Origin: Litomosoides sigmodontis
Taxonomy: Eukaryota; Nematoda; Chromadorea; Rhabditida; Onchocercidae
Assembly (NCBI GenBank): GCA_963070105.1
Contig: OY718807.1
Coordinates: forward strand, 3,817,001-3,881,000
Length of the DNA stretch: 64,000 nt
Direction: 5' to 3'
Every line of letters starts with the position of its first letter. Within the stretch, counting starts at the first letter, position 1. Shown here piece by piece: positions 1-11,435 of the stretch. Made by a program: the position numbers and the translations under genes. Below the pieces are notes generated by a model. It was not told the origin of the DNA, made no database searches, and worked only from the letters and a program-made list of their open reading frames with translations.

Positions 1-579
1 TGATCACAGATTTATTTTTCTCTATCACATGGACTTTTCTTTTTAAATTTCTTCTGTAAAATCATTTCTTTAATTTCATTTAATTTCATTCATTTGTTTG
101 AACTTTTCAAAAGTTCAGCAAATTTTTTGTCTTGTTTTTCCATCACTTGATCGCTTATTTTTCTATAAGACGGAGTGAAAGATTGTGTGTGCGTATGTGT
201 TATTACCGTAAAATTAATTGAACGATTACAATTAGTTAATTAAGAATCGAAAATCGAAATAATTTCATTTTCATCTATTTGCACCTCTGACCTCCCCACC
301 GTCTGTCTCGAGCATACATTCAAAATTGAAGTAAGCTTGATCGGATCGTAAAGTTAATACACGAAGAAGATGATCTGTTTAATGATGCTCAAAAAATTTG
401 AATTGTGAATAAATTCTGAAAAAAATATTGCAAATGAAATGTTACGGATGAATTTTAAATGAATGTTGCAGCACAATCCTCTCCTTTTTTTTGGCAACAT
501 TTTTGATTTGTTTGAAAATTTAAATTCGCTTTCTCCATTTCTAGCAAATTTGAAGCATCCACGAGTGGTCTTTCTACAG
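1..579. other. Intronic or upstream sequence of the RasGAP gene, no exon recognised
   Basis: AT-rich sequence left of the first recognisable RasGAP exon. I found no open segment here that continues the protein family, although the missing C2 domains must be encoded upstream. The exon acceptor appears to be the TTTCTACAG ending at 579. A closer alternative ending at 544 leaves stop codons in all three frames. Confidence 0.5.
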
Positions 580-3500
580 GTATTACCTGAAACCGCGAAT
601 GACTGGTGATGAGAGTGATGATGGGATTAGCAGTGGCGCAAACGATATCTTAGCCACTGATAATCAAAATCCCATAAATGGCTATCAGCAACTTGGCGAA
701 TTGCGACTTCGACTATTCTACACCGCGGAACACGTTCTACCGGTGGAATTCTACAAGCCGCTGCAGATGAATCTCGTAAAATCATTAACGCTGCAACCGT
801 TTTGCGCATCACCGGCGGGAATCCTCGAATATTTACCGTCGGTAAGTGCAATTTGCAGCTATGATGAGGAGGTGTGAAGATAATATAAATTAATTTAAAT
901 TAGTTTATTTTCATCTAACAAACATTTTACGAATCTAAACTTTACGTTTCAGACTGACTTACTGGCAGTTGCAAGACCATTAATGAAGATTTTTGTGCAG
1001 GCCGAATTGATACGTCCGCTGCTGAGGGTTCTTTGTTCTGATGATATTTTAAAATGCCAGTGAGTGCACATTATTTTCAATCGTTTAAAAACCTACTTTC
1101 CTTCACCTATGCCTGTCAATTAGTCCTAAACGTGCAAATGTTGGTTAATTTGAAGTTTGCATTAGCAAATAATTATTGTTTTGTACCGCCAAAAATTGCG
1201 CAAATGTTGCTTGAAGCCTTTTCGTGCCTAAATTAATTAGTCGAGTAAGTCGTTAATTTAAAATAGCTAAACTATTTCGATGGGAACAGTAACTCAAATG
1301 GAGTATTTTTTCAGGGATGTAAACACCTTATTTCGGAGCCAATCGTTAGCAACAAAGATAATTCATGAACAAATGAAGTTTTTTGGGCATCATTATCTTG
1401 TGATCTCAATTAAACCTGTTATTGACATGGTAAATTCCACTTGTTTATTGAACAGGTGAAGTTCCGTATGAAATTCAAGAAACTCGTCAACATCCTTGGT
1501 TCATTAACACTTTTTTAAATTAATTTTTCAGGTTAAATTTCACTTAGTGTATTTTTTTTAATGCTTTCTCTTTTCTCTTTTTCAGATTTATTGTGAGCGT
1601 AAATGCTGCGAGATTGATCCAATGAAGTTAAAACAGGGCGATAGTTTGGAGTCGAATAAGGTTGTTACTTTAACTTGTAAATACACATAATTCATATGTA
1701 AAAGTTTTTAAAAATTTGATGTTTTCAAAGGTAATTGAAAATTTTTTAATGTTTTACTTTCATACTAGTGGAATTTAGCTGAGCAAATATGTGTTAATTT
1801 CCTTTTTGAAAATTTTAAGTAATTTTTAATTTTTTCAGCTAAATCTGATAGTATATGGTGAGATAGCATTTTCACGAGTGGTAGATTCAAGTCATCGTTG
1901 CCCATTAGTGCTACGTGAAATGTTTTTCGATTTACGAGAACTTGCAGCGCAGCATTTTCCGGGTCGAGAAGATATTCAACGATTGGTGCTTAGTTCATTT
2001 ATTATAATGCGTTTCTTTGCGGCCGCTTTGATGAATCCGAAATCGTTTGGACTTAAACGTGATCAACCAGTTAGTTTTTTCTCTTCTTTTTTTGAGGAAT
2101 TTGCTAAATATTTTTTCGATATTTCATTTGCATTTTTCGTCGATCTCTTTTGTTTTGAAAATATTTTACTGACAAAAAGAAATAATATGAAAGCTTAAGC
2201 TTAAGGTATACTTTGCCATTTAGTGTTTCTTCTTTTTTGCTTTACTCAAAATTTGCATAGAAAATTACTCAAAATTGGCACATAAGTCTCAGTACATGGA
2301 AATTTTCAATTATTTTTAAATTTCTAGGTGATTTTCTTAAATGGTTTCTTTAGGAAGGTGTTGCATGTCGTACATTGGTTCTTCTATCGAAAATACTTCA
2401 ACGATTATCGAATTGCGTTGTATCTGCAAATTCACTCACTGAGAAAGAGCCATGGCTTTCATCGGTGCTTGAAAGGTTTAATTAATTTTCAAATTTTCAA
2501 AGCAATAATTTCATTGTAAAGGCTGTTTGTGCACAAACCGTTACAATTGAAATTGTAAGCAATATTTTTAGATTCACAGATGAGCAACATCGTCTGGCAA
2601 TGCTGAAGTTTCTTAACACCATATCAATGGTGGAGAGTGCGACAGATGTAAATTGTGAAAATCTCTCAGTTGTTCGCGATGGGTGAGAGAATTTCAATGT
2701 ATCACTTTAATCAGAGGGATTTTCAATTTTTCACTTTTAAAAAGTAGTAAAATATTCCATGTTTCACACTGTAATGAAAATTTACGACAGAAACACGAAG
2801 TTGCAGCGTTTTGAGAAGAATTCTTGAATGATAGCTATATTTTACAGATTTTTCATTGAAAGAAAAATTCGAGAAAAGCGTCGAATATTGCGAAATTTGG
2901 TGAATCAAAAGCGACGATATGTTGTACTAACAGAAAATGAGATTTGCTGGCAAAAAACAAAAGGTTTTGGTTTTGTTGCTCAAATTTGTTGGAATTAAAA
3001 ATGAAGAATTGAATGCATTCTTTTTTTCTTACTCCACAGTTTTCAAGCATCCCACCTACTCATTGCATTTGAACTCTCTTCGAGCTTTAATTAACCATTA
3101 CAAATAGGCTGCATAATATTTCTTCCCACATGAACTTCGAATTAATTTTTCTAAATTCACTAAGTGTTAATTGATTTTAGCAGATGCAGAACCGAAAGGT
3201 CGAATGAGGCTGCAGGAGGTGAATCAAATAGAGCCGGTGGTTGATGCAAAAAATGTTTTCAGGATAGCATCACCAGATTGTGAAATTCAATTTCAGGCAC
3301 AAAGCACTGTTGAAATGAACGAATGGTTAGATATGCGTTCTCTCGTGTTTCCTTTTTGTTTTAATTTGAAATAGTCAAGTTGAGTGTAATTCATTAATTT
3401 GAACAAAGTTTCGATACAACTTTTGATTGAAATTTTAGGATAGTACAAATCCAGAAACAACGTAAGCGACAACTTATGATTGCGTTACGTACGAGCGAAT

Positions 3501-4098
3501 CGAACGATGCATTTGAAATAGATACTGAACGAGAATTGGAAGCAATTCATGCAATACTTTATGAAAATGCAGAAACATTAAAGCAATGGAAGAATATCCT
3601 GGAAGGAGCGGACATTCCGGCCGGACATCCATCCATACCAACCGCATTACAAAATCAGGTAGTTCATTTCTAAAATAATAACAATATTACTCAGCTGTCC
3701 TCTCATTCCCTCTTCCCACTTCTCCTACAGTCTAATTATTTTCAGTTGAAGAATAATGAAAATCCGGAACAAGCGAAACAGCTCTTCTGCAGTAGTCTTC
3801 AAGAAATTTTGCATAGTACTGTATTAATCGAAAAATCACATGACGAAATTGTTAATCGTTTCATCAAACAAGTAAGATTTTGCATTCGTACAACATTTCA
3901 CTTCCACCGGTCATTATCCCATTCATTTAAATCAAATGATGAGTCTTAAATGAAACGTTTGGATGACGTTTGAAGTGAATAAGGATTCATACACATTTGC
4001 AGATTCGTTACGGTAAGGGAACACGGGAATTACCAATTGGTGATGATAATTATTTGCTGCTAAAATCACGATTCCGTAAGAGCATTGATGAGAAATGA
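580..4098 (+). CDS. GAP1-type Ras GTPase-activating protein (RASA2/RASA3-like), 5' partial
   Basis: Exons that join in phase: 580-841, 953-1059, 1315-1429, 1586-1660, 1839-2069, 2354-2475, 2572-2682, 2848-2963, 3181-3325, 3439-3658, 3746-3871, 4003-4098 (TGA), giving 574 visible residues. The family is known to speed GTP hydrolysis by Ras/Rap proteins at the plasma membrane. Seen here: the end of a C2-like segment (YYLKPR), a RasGAP domain with the arginine-finger block (NTLFRSQSLATK), the second conserved block (FIIMRFFAAALMNPKSF) and LVLLSKILQRLSN, then a PH-like domain closing at NEWIVQIQKQ, then the GAP1 C-terminal helix region ending near ELPIGDDNYLL. The usual FFAPA is FFAAA, and no Cys/His BTK zinc motif follows the PH domain. 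Both N-terminal C2 domains should lie largely outside the window. Family assignment is firm; RASA2 versus RASA3 is not resolved. Confidence 0.9.
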
Positions 4099-5023
4099 TG
4101 TTAGCTAGTGATAAGAATGATAAGAATGAGAGAATGGAAGGCAGAGAGTTGCTTGGAACAATGCAGTAAAGAGAAATTATAACAGTTAAAACTTGAACTC
4201 AGGAAAGAAACCAAAAATTTTGCGTAAATGCCTTATTGTTTTTGCTATCATCCCTTATTATTTGTCTCGAAAATTTTCACAAGTATTTTCATCTCTTTCT
4301 CTCCCTCTCCTATTTGTCTTTTAAAAGTCTTTAATCTTTTCAAAGGTGCTTGAATATATTGTTTACCAATTATTTCACTCGTAAAATTCATCGCTGACAT
4401 TATATTTTTTTTTTTGGTTAAATTTCCTGTTTGCACATGAACAGTTAGTTAGTTCAGTTCTTTCTTCTGGCTGATGCAGTTGAAAGTAAGTAGGATCTCT
4501 TCTCCCTCAATCAATTTTTGCATGATTGAAAAGTGTAGAATGAAATGCAATTTGTGATGGAGTTTGTGAAGTGTCTACTGAATGGATGAATTTGAATGGT
4601 AATATTAGCAAGGAATTATGTGAGAGTAGTGAAATAGGCATAAAAATGAATTTATGAGTTCCAATGAAATTTCTCATTTGTTATTTACCTCGTCAAATAA
4701 TTTTTACTTTTAATCTTTCTTTATTATTTCTTCTTTGTTTGTGCATATTTTTCATTTCTGATTTCATTAAAACAAAACAAATCGGCTGCCTCAGTTTAAA
4801 ATTGGCTTTTTATCATTTTTTTGCCAAATATTAATTATGATTTTTATACATATATTCCTCTGTTTTGCTTTCAAGTATTTGGCGCATTTCTTATTATTAC
4901 CGCATTGCTAATCATATCCCTGAACCTAAGTTTTTTTTTTAAACTAGAACAACAGGTGTGTTTTAGATACAATAATTGTAACTGATAGATAATTTTCAAA
5001 TATGCTTTAGATGAAGAAGGAGA

Positions 5024-5073
<50 letters not shown>

Positions 5074-5734
5074 TGTGTGTGTGTGTGTGTGTGTGATTAA
5101 TGATATGATATAATACATTTAAATAAGCGCCTTAGGTAAATTACCATTGTTATCGTTATATGATTATTTTCATTTGGTTCTTTTTTTATCATATTTATAT
5201 CTATTTGAGCAAAAAAAAATTGGATCATAAAGTTCTATTACTTCTTCGTTGTATTGCACTTAAAGAGAGCCAAGTAAACTTCACGTGAAGAGGAAAATTC
5301 GGCACTTATAAAATATTTGTTAATATGCTTCGGTGAAGGATGGGAAAATAACTTTCGTTTCCGTTGCATAAGTGGAAGAAATGTGGGAAGAGCGCCGATC
5401 GCTTTGTAAATGGATCGCTCTGGAGGAGTAGGATGAATATAAGCTTGAATTCAGTTTTATCGTCTTTTTGTAATAAGAAACATAGAAATAGAAGACATGC
5501 TTGAATTGCATATTGTGTTCGATTTCTGTTCAGCAATTTTCCTTCCACAACAGGTTTGTTTAAAGTTAATTGATCTAATATCGACTGAAGTGGACATACT
5601 CTGTTTTTTGATCAATATTTCAGATCATTTTTTGTTAAGACAAAGAAGAAACCACGCATTAAATAGAATGGATAGATTTGTGAATTCTACAAAAGGATAA
5701 ACTATAATGCATACATCGGTATTAATTCATTCAT
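4099..5734. other. 3' flank of the RasGAP gene and intergenic DNA
   Basis: Likely RasGAP 3' UTR followed by AT-rich intergenic sequence with a TG array. Short open frames here look like chance. I see no gene. Confidence 0.5.
5026..5095 (+). repeat. (GT)n microsatellite, about 70 bp
   Basis: Nearly pure GT dinucleotide run with a single phase slip (GGTG) in the middle, downstream of the RasGAP coding region. Confidence 0.97.
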
Positions 5735-7640
5735 GTTAACAGACATATGTTGAGAAATCGGAACACTCACAAATAAAAAATTCAGTAGCCGAATCACATC
5801 TGACACATTCTTATCCAACTAACTCATTCAAATGTAAAATTATCGCTTGTAATCTCATCCTCTATGTTACCGACTACCACGTGCGAATATCAGCTGTCCT
5901 TGTTGTGAAATTTGCTGGAGTGCTGGTCAGTGCGGTCGAAGAATTGGTATGAGTAATTACAAGTTTATCCGTCTACAGTAATGGATAAACAATATCTGTT
6001 TAACTGAGAATACAAGCAGCACTGGATCAGCTCCTGCGACACGACGACAAGAGATATCGGTCGACGGGACGAGATGATTGATTACAAGCGCAAAAGAACC
6101 CCTCGGAATGCGCCTCGGAACATGATATATACATAGTTGACAGAGATGGCGGGTTATTATAAGCGCTGAATACGATTGGTTGGTGAACGTAAAACATCGA
6201 TTGGTACAATTTACATGAGAAATAGTTTGGCGGGAAAGAATACAATGGGTAATGAATTACATTACATGTCAAAGTAAGTAACATTTGGCGGGAAAGGATA
6301 CGATGGGTGCATGGATGAAGAGATTACAGACGGTAACGTATGAGAATACCACATGGCATCTTGCATTCAGATGAGTGTCCCTTGGAGCACTCGGGTTCCT
6401 ATCGTGTAGTTTATCACGTGCATTGCACGTATTCATCCCACTCCCTCTCTCTCAGCCGTATATACAACGTGTTTCTCTACGCCAACGCCTCTGTCACCAT
6501 TTAAAACGCCAGTTCTGTTAAGACGGAGGGAGATGAGCAATTCCTAATTTGATTTCTGACACATTAACGACCCGGAATAACCACAGCAATCAGAATCCGA
6601 CAATTCACAACATAAAATTTTTGATGCCTGAGGTGAGGTCTTGACTACTACCATCATCAAAGGAGCCTAATCGGCGAAGACGAAACTGGTTAGACTTATC
6701 GAAGAAATCAAGGAAATGGATCTAACATCGTTGGACCCAATGCTGATCCGAGAAGAAACTTTGTCGTCAATATGAAATCAGGAAACAAATTACCTCCGGA
6801 TCGAGTTACACTCAACAGATCTCAAGTCCATAGAAAAGAGAAAAGGAAACAAATACGATGAAATGGTCGACGATCCAATAGCCATTCTACGAAGTTGATA
6901 CTCCAACGTTTGAGTTACGTTTAGTTGAAGAATGATCCAACGCATGATCAAGGATCGCCGCCAAAGGCATATCATGTAAACGTGAATTTGCCACAGTTAC
7001 CCCTGCCAATGCTTAGTGATGATTTTAAACAGTGCGAAGTTTTTGAAGTAGTTTTGATGCGGCCGTACATCAACAGACTATTCCAGAGATACAAACGTTA
7101 AATTACTTCACAGCTTGTCTCATTGGAGACGCCTTATTAGCTGTCCGAGGCTACGACATCGTTCCAGAGAATTATGAACTCATAAGGGAACTTCTAACAA
7201 TCCTATACTATAAAGAAGTCGCTCCCGCGAATGGAAAACACCGAAAGGACAGTTGGCCACCGAAAGGGCAGTTGGGAGCCACGGCGGAAATTTTGGAACA
7301 GTCAGGAGCGCCGAGAGATCCGAGCACTTAGAACTGAAAACTCATAGTTATCCCACCATGTAATTGCATTCGTTCCCACCAATGGGATTCAGTGGCTATA
7401 ACCCGCCCCTCCCTGTCAACTATATATGTATAACATGTTGTCCGTGAGAGCGGGCCCTTTCTTTTGGGTTCTTTGGCTTGGAGCGCTCTTCTCTCGCTGA
7501 CCAGTATCCGATATCGTTGTGCCACAGCAACTATTCCAGTACTGCTTGTGTTCTCAACTAAATACGGATACTGTTTATCCATTACAATAAACGAATAAAC
7601 CAATTAATTATTCATACCAATCTTCAGCTGTACAATTAAC
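5735..7640 (+). mobile_element. Degraded BEL/Pao-type LTR retrotransposon with an inverted LTR fragment
   Basis: Two stretches are diverged inverted copies of each other: about 5933-6250 forward and about 7320-7628 in reverse complement. Shared blocks include GGTATGA, AATGGATAAACA and ATAGTTGACAG. Between them, about 6640-7240 carries a gag-like remnant: PQLPLPM, then in another frame IPEIQTLNYF, CLIGDALLA and VRGYDIVPENYE, a pattern typical of Pao/BEL Gag. The frame shifts near 7050 and there are stops, so it is broken. No protease, reverse transcriptase or integrase region is visible. The left copy looks like the LTR (a direct repeat TTTGGCGGGAAA at 6228 and 6285, and a TATA-like GTATATAC near 6460). 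The outer left limit near 5735 is a guess. The inverted right copy suggests rearrangement or a second insertion. Confidence 0.72.
6640..7240 (+). pseudogene. BEL/Pao gag remnant, frameshifted
   Basis: Segments of a Pao-like Gag can be read in at least two frames on the plus strand, with a frame change near 7050 and internal stops. The later part, around 7080-7200, is the best preserved. It encodes a retroelement structural protein fragment and is not a functional gene. The basis is motif recognition only. Confidence 0.65.
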
Positions 7641-9584
7641 GAGCACCCAAACAAACAAACTCTTTCCAACAAATTTACAACGATTCTTAGAAATTTCAAC
7701 TTTCGAGCGCTTACAACTAATAAACACTGTGCAACTTCAGCTAGAACAATGAGGATTAATGCTTTACGAGAAGTTGACTAATATCTTCGAACAAAGATAT
7801 CAATAAAATTTAACGAAATTTTTTAAATTTCATTAGCTATCATTGACATACAAGCAAGCCTCTCATTAACAATATTTTTTAAAAGGAAAATTTCAGATCA
7901 CTTCCTTCAAACGTCATTCTTGCGCTTATCCTTCCTAATGTAGCAGTCGCCTCCCTCTCATACCGCAAACATAAAAGATATCTCACATTCTTTCACTATA
8001 CACTTTACAAGCCACTCATCGTCAACAGCGTTCACGAATTGGCTGAGAAAGTCAGAGCGCTGATATGCGCCATCTCTACTCCACCCCATGTCTTCCGCAC
8101 ACTTAGGGCATGGGACTGCCAAGATTGCGCAAATTAGTATCGCGTGAGTGGCCCTATGGTGGCATGTTAATTTGACCACCATATTCGCTTAGCGTACAAG
8201 TCAAGTGTAGCGTGGGAAATTTACGTGCTTTTTTTCCCACGCATTGTTTGAGACTGAAATGCTTTCCGCTCGTACCACAACACTCCACGACTGTGACGAT
8301 CAATAATGCATAGGGAAGTGCAAGGTCGTTCATTGCTGATTTGTATTGAGGGGGAAGGAAGGGTTTCGTACGGCGTATCTTCGACAGCAAAAAAATGATT
8401 TTCAAGTGATTCATCATCATCCCCGGTTGACTGATGGGAAATTGAGAAAGAGAGGAAAAGTTGGTGCAGTTTTTTAATGCTAATCAAGGAGCAGCATTGC
8501 GTCATCGCGGACCGTTGACTCCCTTACATTTACGAGCACTAACAGCAGTGAATGAATTTAGAAGTTGAAATGTGAAGGAAGGAATGAAAAGATTTAGTTC
8601 ATCCTCATCCACATGCATTGTTACTGGTGAGATGATAACTTGCTGAAAGAAATTACATGTCGGAGTGATGAGAAAGAGTTGAAAGAGTTTAGTGGCATAG
8701 ATGTCGTTCTTTCGTTCCTTTCATATTACACCCATAAATTTCAATTTCAGCGAAGTAAAATTTGAAAAAAATTTCGGGATTAGGAAAGCGAAAGGTGGAA
8801 TCGTCGAGTAGTGTTAATTTCAATGAAGGAAGGCCATTTATAGCATATGAAACTAACATTCAGGAGCGGAACATTGTCAAGAATGGACTGAAGATCGCAG
8901 TGTAGGATGGATGACCGTTAGTTTCTAGCGGTCAGGAAACGTGAGAGATCGGTGGTAGGCCGAGATATAGGGAAGATTGCTTGGCTTGCAGTGAGACCAA
9001 GGCTTTCACTGCATGGACTATCAGTGTGGCATAGATCCTCTTAAGCAGGCAAAGTGAAATAGCATTGCGGTGGAAGCGTGGAGAACAAGAATTAAGATTT
9101 TATCTTCTCGGATTCTTCCTTGGTTACAGCTTGCAATCTAATATCGTTAAAACAAGCAGCAATATTCGATGAATTCAAAATCATTGAATTGAAAAGTGTC
9201 AAAGTAATTCTTTCATATATTTTGACGATTCGAAAAGCATTCCGGTTGTTTACTAATTGCGTATTTTGCTTAACTTCTTTTGCGATAAATGAAACTGTTC
9301 CATTCAAAATGTGAAGAAATGAAATGCACAAGGATTTTTGAAATCAATTTTAGTAGGAAATGAATGCTTATTTTCAAACAGTAATAAATACTTTTTTCCA
9401 ACGAAACACAAATATCCATCAATTTTTCAGTGAGCAAAAAAAACGATTTCAGAAATAATTCATAAATTTCTTTTCTATTGAATTCAATGAATTAATTTGA
9501 AATTATGAAAAATAAATAAACTATTGGAAAAAAGATAGTAAAAATTATTGTGGTGGAAATATCGCACTGATTATCAAAGCTATC
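7641..9584. other. Intergenic region with possible unassigned minus-strand exons
   Basis: No recognisable gene. On the minus strand two open stretches, about 8221-8446 and about 7961-8120, have acceptor-like starts (CCCATCAG and TTGGCAG) and donor-like ends (GTAAAT and GTATGA), but they do not join in phase. About 8820-9080 is slightly GC-richer with no feature I can name. Confidence 0.4.
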
Positions 9585-11435
9585 TCAGTCCTGCAATGTG
9601 CTAGGTAAGTTCCCACGTATTTGAACAGCCTTACTAACATTTCCTCTGTTATCAGCTGGCTCAAAACTAAGGATACCAGCAGGTTCATCCCATCCATCTG
9701 TCCGATTATCCATCGTTATCACTCCTTTTTCGTGAAATGATATGCTTGTGTCTGAGCGACTTTTCACCTATAACACTAATTCAAAACGATGCAAATATTC
9801 ATCACTACAGATGATAAATAAATCAAGTGGCTACCACATGCTTATTCCATCTTTTTAAAATTTAAGTTTAAAATTTAAACAAATTAACCACACTTACAGG
9901 ACTACTGGAATTATCATTCGTTGTTGCTTGTCGATCAGAATAAAGTGTGTGCTTATCTTCTTCATATTTCGTTCGCCATTTTGCTAGCATTTCGTGAGTC
10001 ATAAGTCTCTATAATTTCATTTCACCAAATAATTCGACGATTTCAACAAATTCTATAATTCAGCGATTCCTTTGAATTACCTACCTCATATGTGACAGGT
10101 AAATGTTCGAATACTTTCTTTTCAGCAATTTGCTTTTCAGCACATTTCAAATAATGTACATTTTGCAGTGGAATTTTCGACTTCAGTATCTCAGTTATTG
10201 CACTAAAATTTTTTTTGAATTATTTTGAAATTTTAAGAAATTTGGTTTTCATGAAGGATGGATCTGCTGTTTGAAGAAAGCAAAAAAATCGAAAGGTAAC
10301 ATAGGTATTTAGAACGATTTTTTTCTTAAAATCTAAATCCACATTTAAACATCTGAATCATGAAGTGGGAGAAGATTCATGCTTTAGCTGACTCAAACTG
10401 CTATTTTCAAATTAGCACTAACTTCACCGGTCTTAGATCTTCATTTGCTTCCTCTTTGATGGTAAATGCAGATAATTTTTCGGTAGCATTCAATAATAGA
10501 TTTTCCTTTCCTGCGCCTGATTTTCCTCCATCGGCTATAATATGTGCGCAAAAACATTTTTCGAAATTTAAAACTCATCAGTGACTTTCAGCAACAGAAT
10601 TGCTTAACTGTTTATGCATCATTCATTTAACAATTTAATTAATCTTTTTACATTTCAAAACGTGCAAATCGGAACTTAAAAATTCTCTTGTCTTTACGCC
10701 TTTCCGCAATTCACCGCCTCTTCAGTTTAAGGCTTGTTGACAATTCTTTAAAATTATCCATTTTTGGATTGAACTAATATTTGCCTGGGTAATTCCGCAA
10801 AATTAAAAAAAGAGCTTGAAAGTGATAAATTGAGGTCCACTCGGTATAGGTGATAAGGTGATTAGCAACGATTAAACTGTGTTAAAAGCGCACAAAATGA
10901 CACTATCATATCAATCATAATTTTTTTCTGCTATCTCTTCACTGATCTTTCTCAACCTTTTTCTGCTGTTGACGTAGCCGGCAATCCGCTCTCCTTCGCT
11001 GCGGCGGTCGTAACGTTAGTGGTTTTTGAATCAGGTTTTCGCTCCACATTGATCTGCACCAGTGGAGCCTGATATCGGACAGCGGTTGTGGAATTGCTAG
11101 GTATTGGTGCGCCTTCGGTGAAATCGATGCAGATGGTCATGTGCGCTGGACTGGTGCATGAAGCGGCGAAATAGTTGCGCACCGCTGTTTGTACTACATG
11201 TCGCACCATCTGCAGCGACGAATTTTTTAAATTAAAAATTTCTGTTGTTTTGAGAGTAATAATTTCCAGCCAATGATATTAGTGCTAAAGGGAAAGTTTT
11301 TAATAGCTACATTAGCGATGAACTAACTGCATGATCAGAGCAGGCATATTCGGTATCGAACTCGGAAAAGACTACATTACTTCTCCGTCCATGCCCATCG
11401 TTATGCTTCCCACTACCTGTCATCGATGACGACAT
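9585..11435 (-). CDS. Hypothetical protein, 294 aa, six exons, function unknown
   Basis: Exons in transcription order: 11328-11435 (ATG), 10957-11209, 10423-10534, 10085-10202, 9898-10008, 9585-9767 (TGA). All phases agree, and the donors and acceptors are canonical GT/AG. The protein starts MSSSMTGSGKHNDG and ends GNLPSTLQD. I do not recognise the family. Visible features are a hydrophobic-aromatic patch (VVQTAVRNYF, HMTICIDF) near residues 37-75, a Ser/Thr/Ala-rich linker around 90-150, and a charged helical stretch (HYLKCAEKQIAEKKVFEHLP, then HEMLAKWRTKYEEDKH) around 170-215. There is no signal peptide, membrane segment or catalytic motif. The consistent splicing argues for a real gene. 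The first ATG was chosen because it opens the first exon that splices in frame. Confidence 0.72.

Noticed and set aside
542..579. Alternative acceptor ending at 544 for the first RasGAP exon
   Set aside because: All three frames contain stops before joining the RasGAP frame; the acceptor ending at 579 does not.
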